A DNA stretch of 64,000 nucleotides from Mycobacterium yunnanensis (GTDB lineage Bacteria > Actinomycetota > Actinomycetes > Mycobacteriales > Mycobacteriaceae): positions 1 through 64,000 of the forward strand of contig NZ_JACKVK010000015.1 of NCBI RefSeq assembly GCF_025823185.1, read 5' to 3'. Shown one piece after another: positions 32,716 to 41,665 of this stretch. The notes beneath the pieces are model-generated. The model was not told the DNA's origin and searched no databases. It saw nothing but the letters and a program-made list of their open reading frames with translations. Positions within the stretch are counted from its first letter, which is position 1, and each line of letters begins with the position of its first letter. The translations under genes were made by a program, and so were the position numbers.

Positions 32716-35700
32716 CTATCGGGGCTTGGCCAACGGGAAGGGCAGGGTCTCGCGGATGCTGCGGCCGGTGATGAGCATGACGACGCGGTCCACGCCCATG
32801 CCCAGGCCACCAGTGGGCGGCATCGCGTATTCCATGGCCTGGAGGAAGTCCTCGTCCAACTCCATGGCCTCCGGATCGCCGCCAGCGGCAAGCAACGACT
32901 GCTCCTGCAACCGGCGGCGTTGCTCGACGGGGTCGGTCAACTCGCTGTAGGCGGTACCCAACTCGACCCCCCAGGCCACCAGATCCCACCGCTCCGCGAC
33001 TCCGGGCAGGCTCCGGTGTGGCCGGGTCAGCGGCGACACCGACGTCGGGAAGTCCTTGTAGAACGTCGGAGCTTCGGTGCGATCCTCGACCAGGTGCTCG
33101 TACATCTCCAGGACGACGGCGCCGGCGTCCCAGTGGGTCTGATACGGGATCTTCGCGGCGTCGGCGTACCGCCGCAGCGTCGCCAGATCCGTATCGGCCG
33201 CGACGTGTTCACCGAGGGCCTCCGACACCGCACCGTGCACCGTCTTGACGGCCCACTCACCGGAGACGTCGACGGGTTCGAGTGTGCCGTCTGCCCGTGG
33301 CCGCATCACGACGTGCGCGCCGTTCGCCGCCAGCGCGGCGTTCTGGATCAGCTCGCGGCAGCCGTCGATCCACACGTTGTAGTCGGCGTGGGCCTGATAG
33401 GCCTCCAGCAGGGTGAACTCGGGGTTGTGGCTGAAGTCCACGCCCTCGTTGCGGAAGGCCCGTCCCAACTCGAAGACCCGTTCCACCCCGCCGACGCAGA
33501 GCCGCTTCAAGTACAGCTCTGGGGCGATCCGCAGGTACAGCGCCAAGTCGTAGGCGTTGATGTGGGTGACGAACGGACGCGCGTTGGCTCCGCCGTGGAT
33601 CTGCTGCAGGATCGGCGTCTCGACTTCCAGGAAGTCCTTGGCGAACAGCGTCTCCCGGATCGCGTGTAGAACGGCGCTGCGCGCCCGGATCAGGTCTCGC
33701 GACTCGGTGTTGATGGCCAGGTCGACGTAGCGGGTCCGTACCCGCGCCTCCTGATCGGTCAAGCCCTTCCACTTGTCGGGCAGCGGCCGTAGACACTTGC
33801 CGATCAACCGCCACTGGTCGACCAACAGCGACGGGGTGCCGGACTTGCTCGTCCCCATGGTCCCGGTCACCTCGAGCAGATCCCCGAGGTCGACTGCCTT
33901 GGTGAAGTCCGCGGTGCAGCCTTCGGTTAGACGCGAATTGTCCAGCAGCAGTTGGACTTCGGCGGACCAGTCGCGCAGATCGGCGAACAGCACCGCGCCG
34001 TAGTCGCGAAGACGGAGCACACGACCCGAGACCGACACCGTCTCGCCGGTGGTCTCCAGGGCCTGCGCGACGGTGTGGCTCGGCGCCCGGCCGACGGGAT
34101 AGGCGTCGACTCCGGCGTCCTGCAACGCCTTCAACTTGGCCATCCGGACGCGGACCTGTTCGGGGAGTCGGCTGACGTGCTCGTCGGAGGGCCCGTCGAG
34201 TTCCAGCATGGTCAGATCCGGCGCGCTGCCGTCGGGGTGCAGCCGGCCCGACTGCACCAGCGCGTCCGGAGCGGCGGTGTGCAGCCCGGTGTGTTGTCCG
34301 GTGTGCTGCTCGGCCCGCCGGCTGAATGGCAACACCAGGAAACCCTCGGCGATCACCGAAGCGATGCCGACGCGGGGAATGAGCCGGGCATCCTCGTAGC
34401 AGGCGAAGCGGGGGACCCACTCGGGCATGTACTTCATGTTCGACCGGTAGAGCGTCTCCAACTGCCACCAGCGGGAGAAGAACACCAGCATGGCCCGCCA
34501 CAGCCGCGCCACCGGACCGGCGCCGAGCTGGGCGCCTTCCTCGAACGCCGAGCGGAACATGGCGAAGTTCAGCGAGATGCGGGTGATGCCGATGTCGGCG
34601 CCCTGCAGGCACAGTTCGCTGACCATCAACTCGTTGGTGCCGTTGGGGGACTGCGGAGAACGCCGCATCAGGTCCAGCGAGGCACCGTTGGTGCCCCACG
34701 GCACCAGGGAGAGCATGGCCACCACGTTCTCCTGCGGGTCGACCGCCTCGACGAGCATGCAGTCGCCGTCGGCCGGATCGCCGAGGCGACCCAGCGCCAT
34801 CGAGAAGCCACGTTCGGTCTCGGTGTCGCGCCAGTCGTCGGCCCGCTTGATGACGTCGGCCATCTCCTCGGGCGTCAGGTCGCGGTGACGTCGGATGCGG
34901 ATGGCGAGCCCGGCGCGCCGAGCCCGGGTGACGGCCTGCCGCACGGGCTTCATGTCCGAACCGGACAGCTTGAACCTGTCCGGGTACAGGATCGCCTCGT
35001 CACCGAGTTCGAGGGCGTTGAGCCCGGCCTCGCGAAACGCCTGGGCGGCAGTCGCACTCGCGCCCATCACGCCCGGCGCCCATCCGTAGGACTGGCACAA
35101 CGTCAGCCACGCCCCGATCGCCGCCTGCCACGATCGCGGGTCACCCAGCGGGTCACCGCTGGCGAGGCAGACACCGACCTCCACGCGGTACGTGATGGCG
35201 GCCCGCCCGTTGGGGGCGAACACCACCGACTTGTCGCGGCGCGTGGCGAAGTAGCCGAGTGAGTCGTTCTTGCCCCACACCTCGAGCATTCCGCGGATCG
35301 CCGACTCGTCCTCACCAGTGAGAGCGTTCGCGGCGCGCTGCGACTGGAAGAGGACGACCGCCGCCACCATCAACGCCACGGCACCGAAGAAGCCGAGCAG
35401 GGCGTTGACGAAGACGTGCGGGTGGTGACCGTCGAAGGCGTCGGCGTCCACGCCGGCGAACACGACCACGCGGTTGGCCGCGTAGAGCAGTCGTTCGTCG
35501 CGCTCCAGCGAGCCCGGGAACATCTCCAGGAGTCCCCACCCGACGAGGATGCCGACCGTCATTCCGGCCGCCAGCGTCGCGGCGGCCTTGAACAACGCGC
35601 CGCGGCGCACCCGCGCCCAGAACTCCTTGCGGGCCAGCACCAGGAACGCAATTGCCGCGACGTGGAAGACGAGGCCGATGACCTCCCCGATGTCCTCCAT

Positions 35701-36030
35701 CACCGATTCGGGTCCGGTGGAGACGTCGCCGACGTTCCAGCCGACCGCGGCGACCATGTACAGGACGAGGATCCACCACGCCACGCTCTTGCGGGCGGCC
35801 AGGGCGGCGGCCAGCAGGGCCAGGACGAATGCCCACGCGATGCTGGTGTCGGGGAAGTTGAAGATGTAGTCGTTGACCCATTCGCGGGGCACCCGGATGA
35901 CCCAGCGAACCAGCGGCGAGATGCTGGCGATCAGCGACAGCGTCGCGATGATGCCGACGAGCCAGCCCGCGGCAGCGGGCACCCACCGGAAGGTCGAGGT
36001 CCGATGCTGCTTCGGCGTAGTCAGCGTCAT
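32716..36030 (-). CDS. lysX: LysX, lysylphosphatidylglycerol synthase fused to lysyl-tRNA synthetase
   Basis: A 1104-residue bifunctional protein. The N-terminal 240 residues are membrane helices, followed by an MprF-type aminoacyl-PG transfer domain to about residue 580 (KPVRQAVTRARRAGLAIRIR; FSMALGRLGDPADGDCMLVE). Then a class II lysyl-tRNA synthetase: OB fold (VSVSGRVLRLRDYGAVLFAD), motif 2 (FRNEGVDFSHNPEFTLLEAY) and motif 3 (GLGMGVDRVVML). LysX charges tRNA and transfers lysine to phosphatidylglycerol, lowering envelope charge and aiding resistance to cationic peptides. The housekeeping LysS is not in this window. Confidence 0.97.
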   Translation of the reverse strand: MTLTTPKQHRTSTFRWVPAAAGWLVGIIATLSLIASISPLVRWVIRVPREWVNDYIFNFPDTSIAWAFVLALLAAALAARKSVAWWILVLYMVAAVGWNVGDVSTGPESVMEDIGEVIGLVFHVAAIAFLVLARKEFWARVRRGALFKAAATLAAGMTVGILVGWGLLEMFPGSLERDERLLYAANRVVVFAGVDADAFDGHHPHVFVNALLGFFGAVALMVAAVVLFQSQRAANALTGEDESAIRGMLEVWGKNDSLGYFATRRDKSVVFAPNGRAAITYRVEVGVCLASGDPLGDPRSWQAAIGAWLTLCQSYGWAPGVMGASATAAQAFREAGLNALELGDEAILYPDRFKLSGSDMKPVRQAVTRARRAGLAIRIRRHRDLTPEEMADVIKRADDWRDTETERGFSMALGRLGDPADGDCMLVEAVDPQENVVAMLSLVPWGTNGASLDLMRRSPQSPNGTNELMVSELCLQGADIGITRISLNFAMFRSAFEEGAQLGAGPVARLWRAMLVFFSRWWQLETLYRSNMKYMPEWVPRFACYEDARLIPRVGIASVIAEGFLVLPFSRRAEQHTGQHTGLHTAAPDALVQSGRLHPDGSAPDLTMLELDGPSDEHVSRLPEQVRVRMAKLKALQDAGVDAYPVGRAPSHTVAQALETTGETVSVSGRVLRLRDYGAVLFADLRDWSAEVQLLLDNSRLTEGCTADFTKAVDLGDLLEVTGTMGTSKSGTPSLLVDQWRLIGKCLRPLPDKWKGLTDQEARVRTRYVDLAINTESRDLIRARSAVLHAIRETLFAKDFLEVETPILQQIHGGANARPFVTHINAYDLALYLRIAPELYLKRLCVGGVERVFELGRAFRNEGVDFSHNPEFTLLEAYQAHADYNVWIDGCRELIQNAALAANGAHVVMRPRADGTLEPVDVSGEWAVKTVHGAVSEALGEHVAADTDLATLRRYADAAKIPYQTHWDAGAVVLEMYEHLVEDRTEAPTFYKDFPTSVSPLTRPHRSLPGVAERWDLVAWGVELGTAYSELTDPVEQRRRLQEQSLLAAGGDPEAMELDEDFLQAMEYAMPPTGGLGMGVDRVVMLITGRSIRETLPFPLAKPR

Positions 36031-36075
36031 AGGCCGCGACAGTATTCGCTCAACCCGCGAAAGTGTTGGCAGTGG

Positions 36076-36450
36076 CTACCAGACGGGGCCGGTGAACTTC
36101 TCCCCAGGACCGTGGCCGGGCTCCTCGGGGAATGCCGACGACTCGCGGAATGCCAGTTGGAGCTGCTTGAGCCCGTCGCGAACCGGCCCCGCGTGTGGCC
36201 CAAGGTACTCCACCGACGCTTTGACCAGACCGGCCAGCGCGGTGATGAGCCGGCGAGCCTCGTCCAGGTCGCGGTGCGGGGACTCCTCGGGGTCGTCCTC
36301 GGACAACCCCAGCTTCTCGGCGGCAGCGCTCATCAGCATCACCGCGGCCCTGGTGATGACCTCGACGGCGGGGATTTCGGCGAGTTCGCGAACGGTGGGT
36401 TCGGAGTCCGTGCGGGCGGGGTCTTCGGGGAGTTCGGGAACCTCGGTCAT
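36076..36450 (-). CDS. DUF1844-family protein
   Basis: A 124-residue helical protein. Its core (EVITRAAVMLMSAAAEKLGL, then DLDEARRLITALAGLVKASVEYLG) is DUF1844, a family regularly found beside infC in actinobacteria; the biochemical role is unknown. A poorly conserved acidic N-terminus and a C-terminal GEKFTGPVW flank it. It diverges from the infC leader and lies 45 bases upstream of lysX on the same strand. Confidence 0.9.
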   Translation of the reverse strand: MTEVPELPEDPARTDSEPTVRELAEIPAVEVITRAAVMLMSAAAEKLGLSEDDPEESPHRDLDEARRLITALAGLVKASVEYLGPHAGPVRDGLKQLQLAFRESSAFPEEPGHGPGEKFTGPVW

Positions 36451-36456
36451 GCCTGT

Positions 36457-36699
36457 TAGACTGACACGTGCGACCGTCCCGGCCTACGCCAGGACAGCAA
36501 GTGGAGTCCCACTCCCACCGTTGACCCTCCGGGTCCAACGGTCCGGTCACACCCACCGCGAGGTGGTTGTTCTGTGCAGCGCGCAGGCGACGAAAGTCGT
36601 GATCGGTCGGCATTGGGCCCTGTCATTGACGGGGCCTCTTCGCTCTGTCGAGCGGATGGCTGATGGCGTGGACTCCTCGAAGACTACATAGGAGGCCCC
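36457..36699 (+). promoter_or_regulatory. infC promoter and long structured leader
   Basis: TAGACT at 36457-36462 is a plausible -10, giving a leader of about 230 nt. It contains four hairpins: gtggagt/actcccac at 36501-36518; ccgttgaccc with gggtccaacgg at 36518-36541; CCACC-GCGA-GGTGG at 36553-36566; and a 9-bp stem at 36616-36636 resembling an attenuator. IF3/L35/L20 operons are usually controlled through such leaders. Confidence 0.6.
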
Positions 36700-37335
<636 letters not shown>

Positions 37336-37359
37336 TCCACCACGAGAACCGAGGACTCC

Positions 37360-37554
37360 ATGCCCAAGGCCAAGACCCACAGCGGCGCTTCCAAGCGCTT
37401 CCGGAAGACCGGCACGGGAAAGATCGTGCGCCAGAAGGCCGGTCGCCGGCACCTTCTCGAGCACAAGGCGACCAAGCGCACCCGCAGGCTCGACGGCCGC
37501 ACCGTGGTGGCGGAAAACGACGCCAAGCGCATCAACAAGATGCTCAACGGCTGA
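37360..37554 (+). CDS. rpmI: 50S ribosomal protein L35
   Basis: A 64-residue L35: MPKAKTHSGASKRFRKTGTG at the N-terminus and RRHLLEHKATKRTRRL in the middle are diagnostic. It is a basic subunit protein of 23S rRNA. It lies between infC and rplT in the standard order. A GAGGA site precedes the ATG. Confidence 0.98.
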   Translation: MPKAKTHSGASKRFRKTGTGKIVRQKAGRRHLLEHKATKRTRRLDGRTVVAENDAKRINKMLNG

Positions 37555-37600
37555 TCTGACCCAACCTCCACCCCGAACCCGCTCGAGATAGGAACACCCC

Positions 37601-37990
37601 ATGGCACGCGTCAAGCGCGCACTAAACGCCCAGAAGAAGCGGCGTACCGTACTGAAGGCGTCGAAGGGCTACCGCGGTCAGCGGTCGCGCCTCTACCGCA
37701 AGGCCAAGGAACAGCAGCTCCACTCGCTGACCTACGCCTACCGTGACCGCAAGGCGCGCAAGGGCGATTTCCGCAAGCTGTGGATCACCCGCATCAACGC
37801 GGCCGCTCGCGCCAACGGGATCACCTACAACCGGTTGATCCAGGGCCTGAAGCTGGCTGGCGTCGAGGTCGACCGCAAGAACCTGTCCGAGATCGCGATC
37901 AGCGACGAGGCTGCGTTCACCGCTCTGGTCGAGGTCGCCAAGGCAGCTCTGCCCGAAGACGTGAACGCACCGTCGGGCGAAGCCGCCTGA
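37601..37990 (+). CDS. rplT: 50S ribosomal protein L20
   Basis: A 129-residue L20: MARVKRALNAQKKRRTVLKA at the basic N-terminal extension, then SLTYAYRDRKARKGDFRKLW and NGITYNRLIQGLKLAGVEVD in the globular domain. L20 is an early assembly protein and in several bacteria represses its own operon by binding the leader RNA, relevant to the long leader at 36457-36699. Confidence 0.98.
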   Translation: MARVKRALNAQKKRRTVLKASKGYRGQRSRLYRKAKEQQLHSLTYAYRDRKARKGDFRKLWITRINAAARANGITYNRLIQGLKLAGVEVDRKNLSEIAISDEAAFTALVEVAKAALPEDVNAPSGEAA

Positions 37991-38021
37991 TTCGGAGGGC
38001 AGGAGCGAAGCGACCCGGGAA

Positions 38022-38810
38022 TTGACGGCGCTTACGGAGAAGTCGAATCGGGTAGCTGCGGCGATCAAGCTGCAGCGTCCCGCAGGACGTCGCCACGCCG
38101 CGCGCTTCCTCGCCGAAGGTCCCAACCTCGTCGAGGCGGCGTTGCGGCGTGGTCTCGTCGAGGACGTCTTCGCCACTGAATCGGCGCTCGACCGGTTCGC
38201 CGACCTGCTGGGTGCAGTCGAGGTCCATCCGGTGACGGACCGGGCCGCGAAGGCCTTGTCGGACACCGTCACTCCCGTCGGCCTGGTGGCGGTGTGCCGC
38301 ATGCCGGAGGTGTCACTGGCCGAGGTGCTGTCGGCGCCTCGGTTGGTGGCCGTCGCGGTGGACACCGCCGATCCCGGCAACGCGGGCACGCTGATCCGCC
38401 TCGCCGACGCAATGGGCGCAGACGCTCTGGTGCTGGCCGGCGACGGTGTCGACCCCTACAACGCGAAGTGCCTGCGAGCCTCGGCGGGCAGCATCTTCTC
38501 CGTGCCGGTCGTCGAGGCGCCGGACACGCTCGAGCTCGTCCGAGACTTGGTCTACGCCGGGCTCGTCGTGATGGCCACCACCCTCGACGGCGAAACCTCC
38601 CTTGACGACCTGAAGCTGGACGTGCCCACCGCGTGGCTGTTCGGTTCGGAGGCTCACGGGCTGCCTACGACGGTCGCCGAGGCGGCCGACGTGCGGGTGA
38701 CGATCCCGATGGCCGGGGGAGCCGAGAGCCTGAATGTGGCTGCCGCCGCGGCGATCTGTCTTTACCAAAGCGCAGCGGCGCTTCGCGGATCTGACGGCTC
38801 TAGCGCGTGA
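38022..38810 (+). CDS. tsnR: SpoU/TrmH-family rRNA 2'-O-methyltransferase (TsnR)
   Basis: A 262-residue methyltransferase. An N-terminal substrate-binding domain (AARFLAEGPNLVEAALRRG) precedes the SPOUT catalytic domain with its knot motifs: VDTADPGNAGTLIRLADAMG (motif 1), WLFGSEAHGLP (motif 2) and IPMAGGAESLNVAAAAAICL (motif 3). It should methylate a ribose of 23S rRNA. TTG 38022 is used as start since similarity begins there. It ends 11 bases inside the convergent AraC gene and marks the last core gene before the accessory block. Confidence 0.93.
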   Translation: MTALTEKSNRVAAAIKLQRPAGRRHAARFLAEGPNLVEAALRRGLVEDVFATESALDRFADLLGAVEVHPVTDRAAKALSDTVTPVGLVAVCRMPEVSLAEVLSAPRLVAVAVDTADPGNAGTLIRLADAMGADALVLAGDGVDPYNAKCLRASAGSIFSVPVVEAPDTLELVRDLVYAGLVVMATTLDGETSLDDLKLDVPTAWLFGSEAHGLPTTVAEAADVRVTIPMAGGAESLNVAAAAAICLYQSAAALRGSDGSSA

Positions 38811-40140
38811 ACACCGGTTGGATGTCCAAGTCATGCCGGGTGTGTGCGTCGTCGACGAGGCAGTCGACGGCCCCCCTGGCATGAATACCGCTGTAGCTCA
38901 ACCACACTGGAACCGTCGTCAGGCCGGCATCGCGCAGCTGCGTGGCCAGCGCGTCGATCAAGAACGCCGTCGCCTCACGTCCTGAATACTCCACGACGAT
39001 GCAGGGCGTGATGCCAGCCTGATCGAATGACGCCAGCCCACTCAGAGCGCCGCGACCCTGCACTTCGGCCGGCCCAAAGCGCATTGGCATCAGATGATTT
39101 CGACGCCGCACGCCTGCAGGCGCGGCTTCCGGAGCAAGTGGTCGATCGGCGGGGAAGTCGGCGACCTTGGTGAGGAGGTCGGCCCGCGATCCCACGTTCT
39201 TGAGAAGGATCGGCGTGATGGACAGTCTCGGAGTGTCGGTGGGCGACGCCACTCGTCGCCGGTGCTCGTGAATCAGCTCGGCGGTCACCTCGGCGGGCAC
39301 CGGTACGACGTCGTCGTCACGCTGCACCGCGGGTCGATTGGCGGCACGGTACTCGGCGGGGGTCTGCTTGAACCAGTCCACGAAGCAACGCGTGAAGTAC
39401 TTGACGTCGGAGAATCCGCACTGTGCGGAGATGTCACGCATCGTGTAATCCGTTGTCAGCAAGAGGATCTCGGCATGCATGGCGCGCGCGGCGTTCACCG
39501 CGCTGGTGAAGCTGATGGCCGCGGTCTCCTTGACGAAGTGCGAGACGTAGGACTTGGAGTAGTGGTGTTCGCGCGCGACCTCCTCCAACAGATCGCGACT
39601 GCCGACGTGGGTCTGGACGTAGGCCATCAAGCTGTGGAAACGCTCGCGCGCGGCCGCGGTCAGGGGCCGGTCACGCTGGTAGTAGTCCGCGAGCGAGTAC
39701 CCGTTGCACAGCGTCCGCAGGAGTTCGGTCGCGGGTGCGCCGTCGTCCCCGGTGTCGCGGGCGTCGACCGTGTCCAGTACGAGACCGCGTAGCAGCGCCT
39801 CCTGCCTGCGGTACCGGGGCAGGTCGAAGGATTCGCACGCGAACATCATTCGGTCGGCGTACGGGCTGACGTCGTGGAACGCCTCGAGATTCACGTGCAC
39901 TACCGCCGTGACGTTCTCCGGGGACCCTTCGAGGACGTGCGGATCGGCTCGGTTCAGGACGACGAAGTCGCCGGCGTCCAAATCGAAGGACTCGCTGCTG
40001 ACCCGGGTGTGGAGACTGCCCCGTAAGACGTAGACGATCTCCAGTGCGTTGGGGTGCGCGTGCAGCCTGGTGCGCCGGATGGAGGCGACGTCGGTGCTGA
40101 CCCGGGTTCCGGGGGCGAAGTCGATGCGGACGTCGAGCAC
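38800..40140 (-). CDS. AraC-family regulator with cupin sensor and a C-terminal extension
   Basis: A 446-residue regulator. An N-terminal cupin sensor (RLHAHPNALEIVYVLRGSLH; LDAGDFVVLNRADPHVLEG) is followed by the double-HTH AraC domain at about residues 170-270 (SKSYVSHFVKETAAISFTSA; DISAQCGFSDVKYFTRCF; WFKQTPAEYR). After it comes an extra segment of about 165 residues (RRNHLMPMRFGPAEVQGRG ... CIVVEYSGREATAFLIDALA) that ordinary AraC proteins lack and that I do not recognise. It lies 22 bases downstream of the permease gene on the same strand. Direct repeats in the permease/amidohydrolase gap are a likely binding site. Confidence 0.85.
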   Translation of the reverse strand: MLDVRIDFAPGTRVSTDVASIRRTRLHAHPNALEIVYVLRGSLHTRVSSESFDLDAGDFVVLNRADPHVLEGSPENVTAVVHVNLEAFHDVSPYADRMMFACESFDLPRYRRQEALLRGLVLDTVDARDTGDDGAPATELLRTLCNGYSLADYYQRDRPLTAAARERFHSLMAYVQTHVGSRDLLEEVAREHHYSKSYVSHFVKETAAISFTSAVNAARAMHAEILLLTTDYTMRDISAQCGFSDVKYFTRCFVDWFKQTPAEYRAANRPAVQRDDDVVPVPAEVTAELIHEHRRRVASPTDTPRLSITPILLKNVGSRADLLTKVADFPADRPLAPEAAPAGVRRRNHLMPMRFGPAEVQGRGALSGLASFDQAGITPCIVVEYSGREATAFLIDALATQLRDAGLTTVPVWLSYSGIHARGAVDCLVDDAHTRHDLDIQPVFTR

Positions 40141-40162
40141 CAGTCCACGGTAGTCCCGGCGG

Positions 40163-41542
40163 TCACTTCACCGCTGGTTGACGTGTTTCGCCAACGGCGC
40201 CGGTCTCCTCGGACAGGTCGAGTTCCCTGGCGGGACGGCGGAATCCCCGGGTCGTGACGCCGAGGTAGACGACGCCGGCCACTAGCCACGCCAGGCCGAG
40301 GATCTTGGCGTGCACGTCGACGTTGTAGAGCAGCACGACGCACACCGCCATCCCGATGCCGGGCAGGAGGAGGTACCGCAGGAGGTCGAGGCCGGAACGG
40401 CGACGGCCGCGGATGACGTAGTGACTGATCACCGCGTAGTTCACCAGGATGAAGCCACTGAGCGCGCCGAAGGCCACCAGCGCCGCGGCGCCAATCAGGT
40501 TGTCGGCGTAGAAGACCGCCGTGAGGGAGATCGCCGTCATCAGCAGGATGTTGTTGACCGGGGTCTGGAAGCGCTCGTTGATCGAACCGAAGAACCGACG
40601 GGGCAGCACCCCGTCCCGGCCCATGCCGAAGAGGATGCGCGATGCAGCGGCCAGGCCGGCGATCGCGCAGATCATGCTGGCCAGGTTGTCGGTCACCAGG
40701 AACACCGTGGACAGCGTGTCCCCGCCAAGGCGGACGAGCAGCTCGAAGATGCCCGAGTCGGGGTCCTCGATCTCCGTCGCCGCCGCCGGCCAGGCGATCT
40801 GCATGAAGTAGGAGATGACGGAGAAGCCGATACCGGCGGCGATGGGCACGATCAGCACCGCCCGAGGTACCGTCCGCGCCGGATCGACGGTGTCCTCCGC
40901 CATCGTCGACACCGCGTCGAAGCCCAGGAAGGACGCCGCCAGGATCGACGCGGCCCACAGCACGTTGGGCCCGTCGAACGTGGTGGGATCGTAGAGCGCG
41001 GCACCGTCGAGCAGCGTGCCACTTCCGTTGCCGCGCAGTACGAATGCGATCACGATGCCGACGAGCACCAGAGCGAACAGGACCTGTGCGGCGACCACGA
41101 CGGTGTTGATCCCCGCGGCCATTTTGACGCCGAGGACATTGGTGACGGCCCCGATCGCAGCGGCCAGCACCACCCACGCCCACACCGGAATAGCGGTGAC
41201 GAACTCGTTCATGTAGATCCCGACGAGCAGATAGCACACCATCGGAAGCAGAACGTAGTCGAGCAGCATCACCCATCCGGTGAGGAAGCCCAGATGCGGA
41301 TGGACCCCTCTGCGCACGTAGGTGTACGCCGATCCGGCGACCGGGAACGCCTTCACCATGAGGGCGTAGCTGTACGCGGTGAAGAACATCACCACGGTGG
41401 TGACCGCGTAGGCCAGCGTCATCATGCCGCCGGTGAGGGTGGTGATGACGCCGAAGTAGTTGAACACCACCGTGGGAGCCAGGTACGCCAGGCCGAACAC
41501 CACCAGGTTGCGCAGCGTGAGCACCCGCTTGAGGTCAGTCAT
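40163..41542 (-). CDS. APC-superfamily amino-acid/polyamine permease
   Basis: A 459-residue transporter with about 12 membrane segments. The first helix motif AYLAPTVVFNYFGVITTLTGG and the FPVAGSAYTYVRRGVHPHLGFLTGW segment are those of amino acid-polyamine-organocation permeases; GFDAVSTMAEDTVDPARTVPRAV is the conserved cytoplasmic loop. Substrate is unknown. It heads an operon with the AraC regulator and faces the amidohydrolase gene, suggesting import of an amide or cyclic amine that the amidohydrolase opens. Confidence 0.9.
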   Translation of the reverse strand: MTDLKRVLTLRNLVVFGLAYLAPTVVFNYFGVITTLTGGMMTLAYAVTTVVMFFTAYSYALMVKAFPVAGSAYTYVRRGVHPHLGFLTGWVMLLDYVLLPMVCYLLVGIYMNEFVTAIPVWAWVVLAAAIGAVTNVLGVKMAAGINTVVVAAQVLFALVLVGIVIAFVLRGNGSGTLLDGAALYDPTTFDGPNVLWAASILAASFLGFDAVSTMAEDTVDPARTVPRAVLIVPIAAGIGFSVISYFMQIAWPAAATEIEDPDSGIFELLVRLGGDTLSTVFLVTDNLASMICAIAGLAAASRILFGMGRDGVLPRRFFGSINERFQTPVNNILLMTAISLTAVFYADNLIGAAALVAFGALSGFILVNYAVISHYVIRGRRRSGLDLLRYLLLPGIGMAVCVVLLYNVDVHAKILGLAWLVAGVVYLGVTTRGFRRPARELDLSEETGAVGETRQPAVK

Positions 41543-41599
41543 TCGGCAAATGTAGGCACGTGGCGACCGCCGGGGCAGCGCCAGACGACATCACGGCAG

Positions 41600-41631
41600 G
41601 ATCGTCGTGCTCATCCAGCACGATCGTCATG
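41600..41631 (+). promoter_or_regulatory. Direct repeats in the permease/amidohydrolase gap, probable AraC site
   Basis: GATCGTCGTG at 41600-41609 recurs as GATCGTCATG at 41622-41631, nine of ten bases alike and 22 bp apart (two helical turns), as expected for an AraC-type dimer. A 7-base inverted repeat TCGTGCT/AGCACGA (41605-41623) overlaps them. The 123-bp gap holds both divergent promoters. Confidence 0.55.
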
Positions 41632-41665
41632 TCCAGGCGCGACACCGACGCCTAGCGTCGTCGCC

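Noticed and set aside
40310..41665. Long upstream extension of the amidohydrolase frame
   Set aside because: It is the antisense of the permease gene, is His/Asp/Arg-rich and lacks family similarity.
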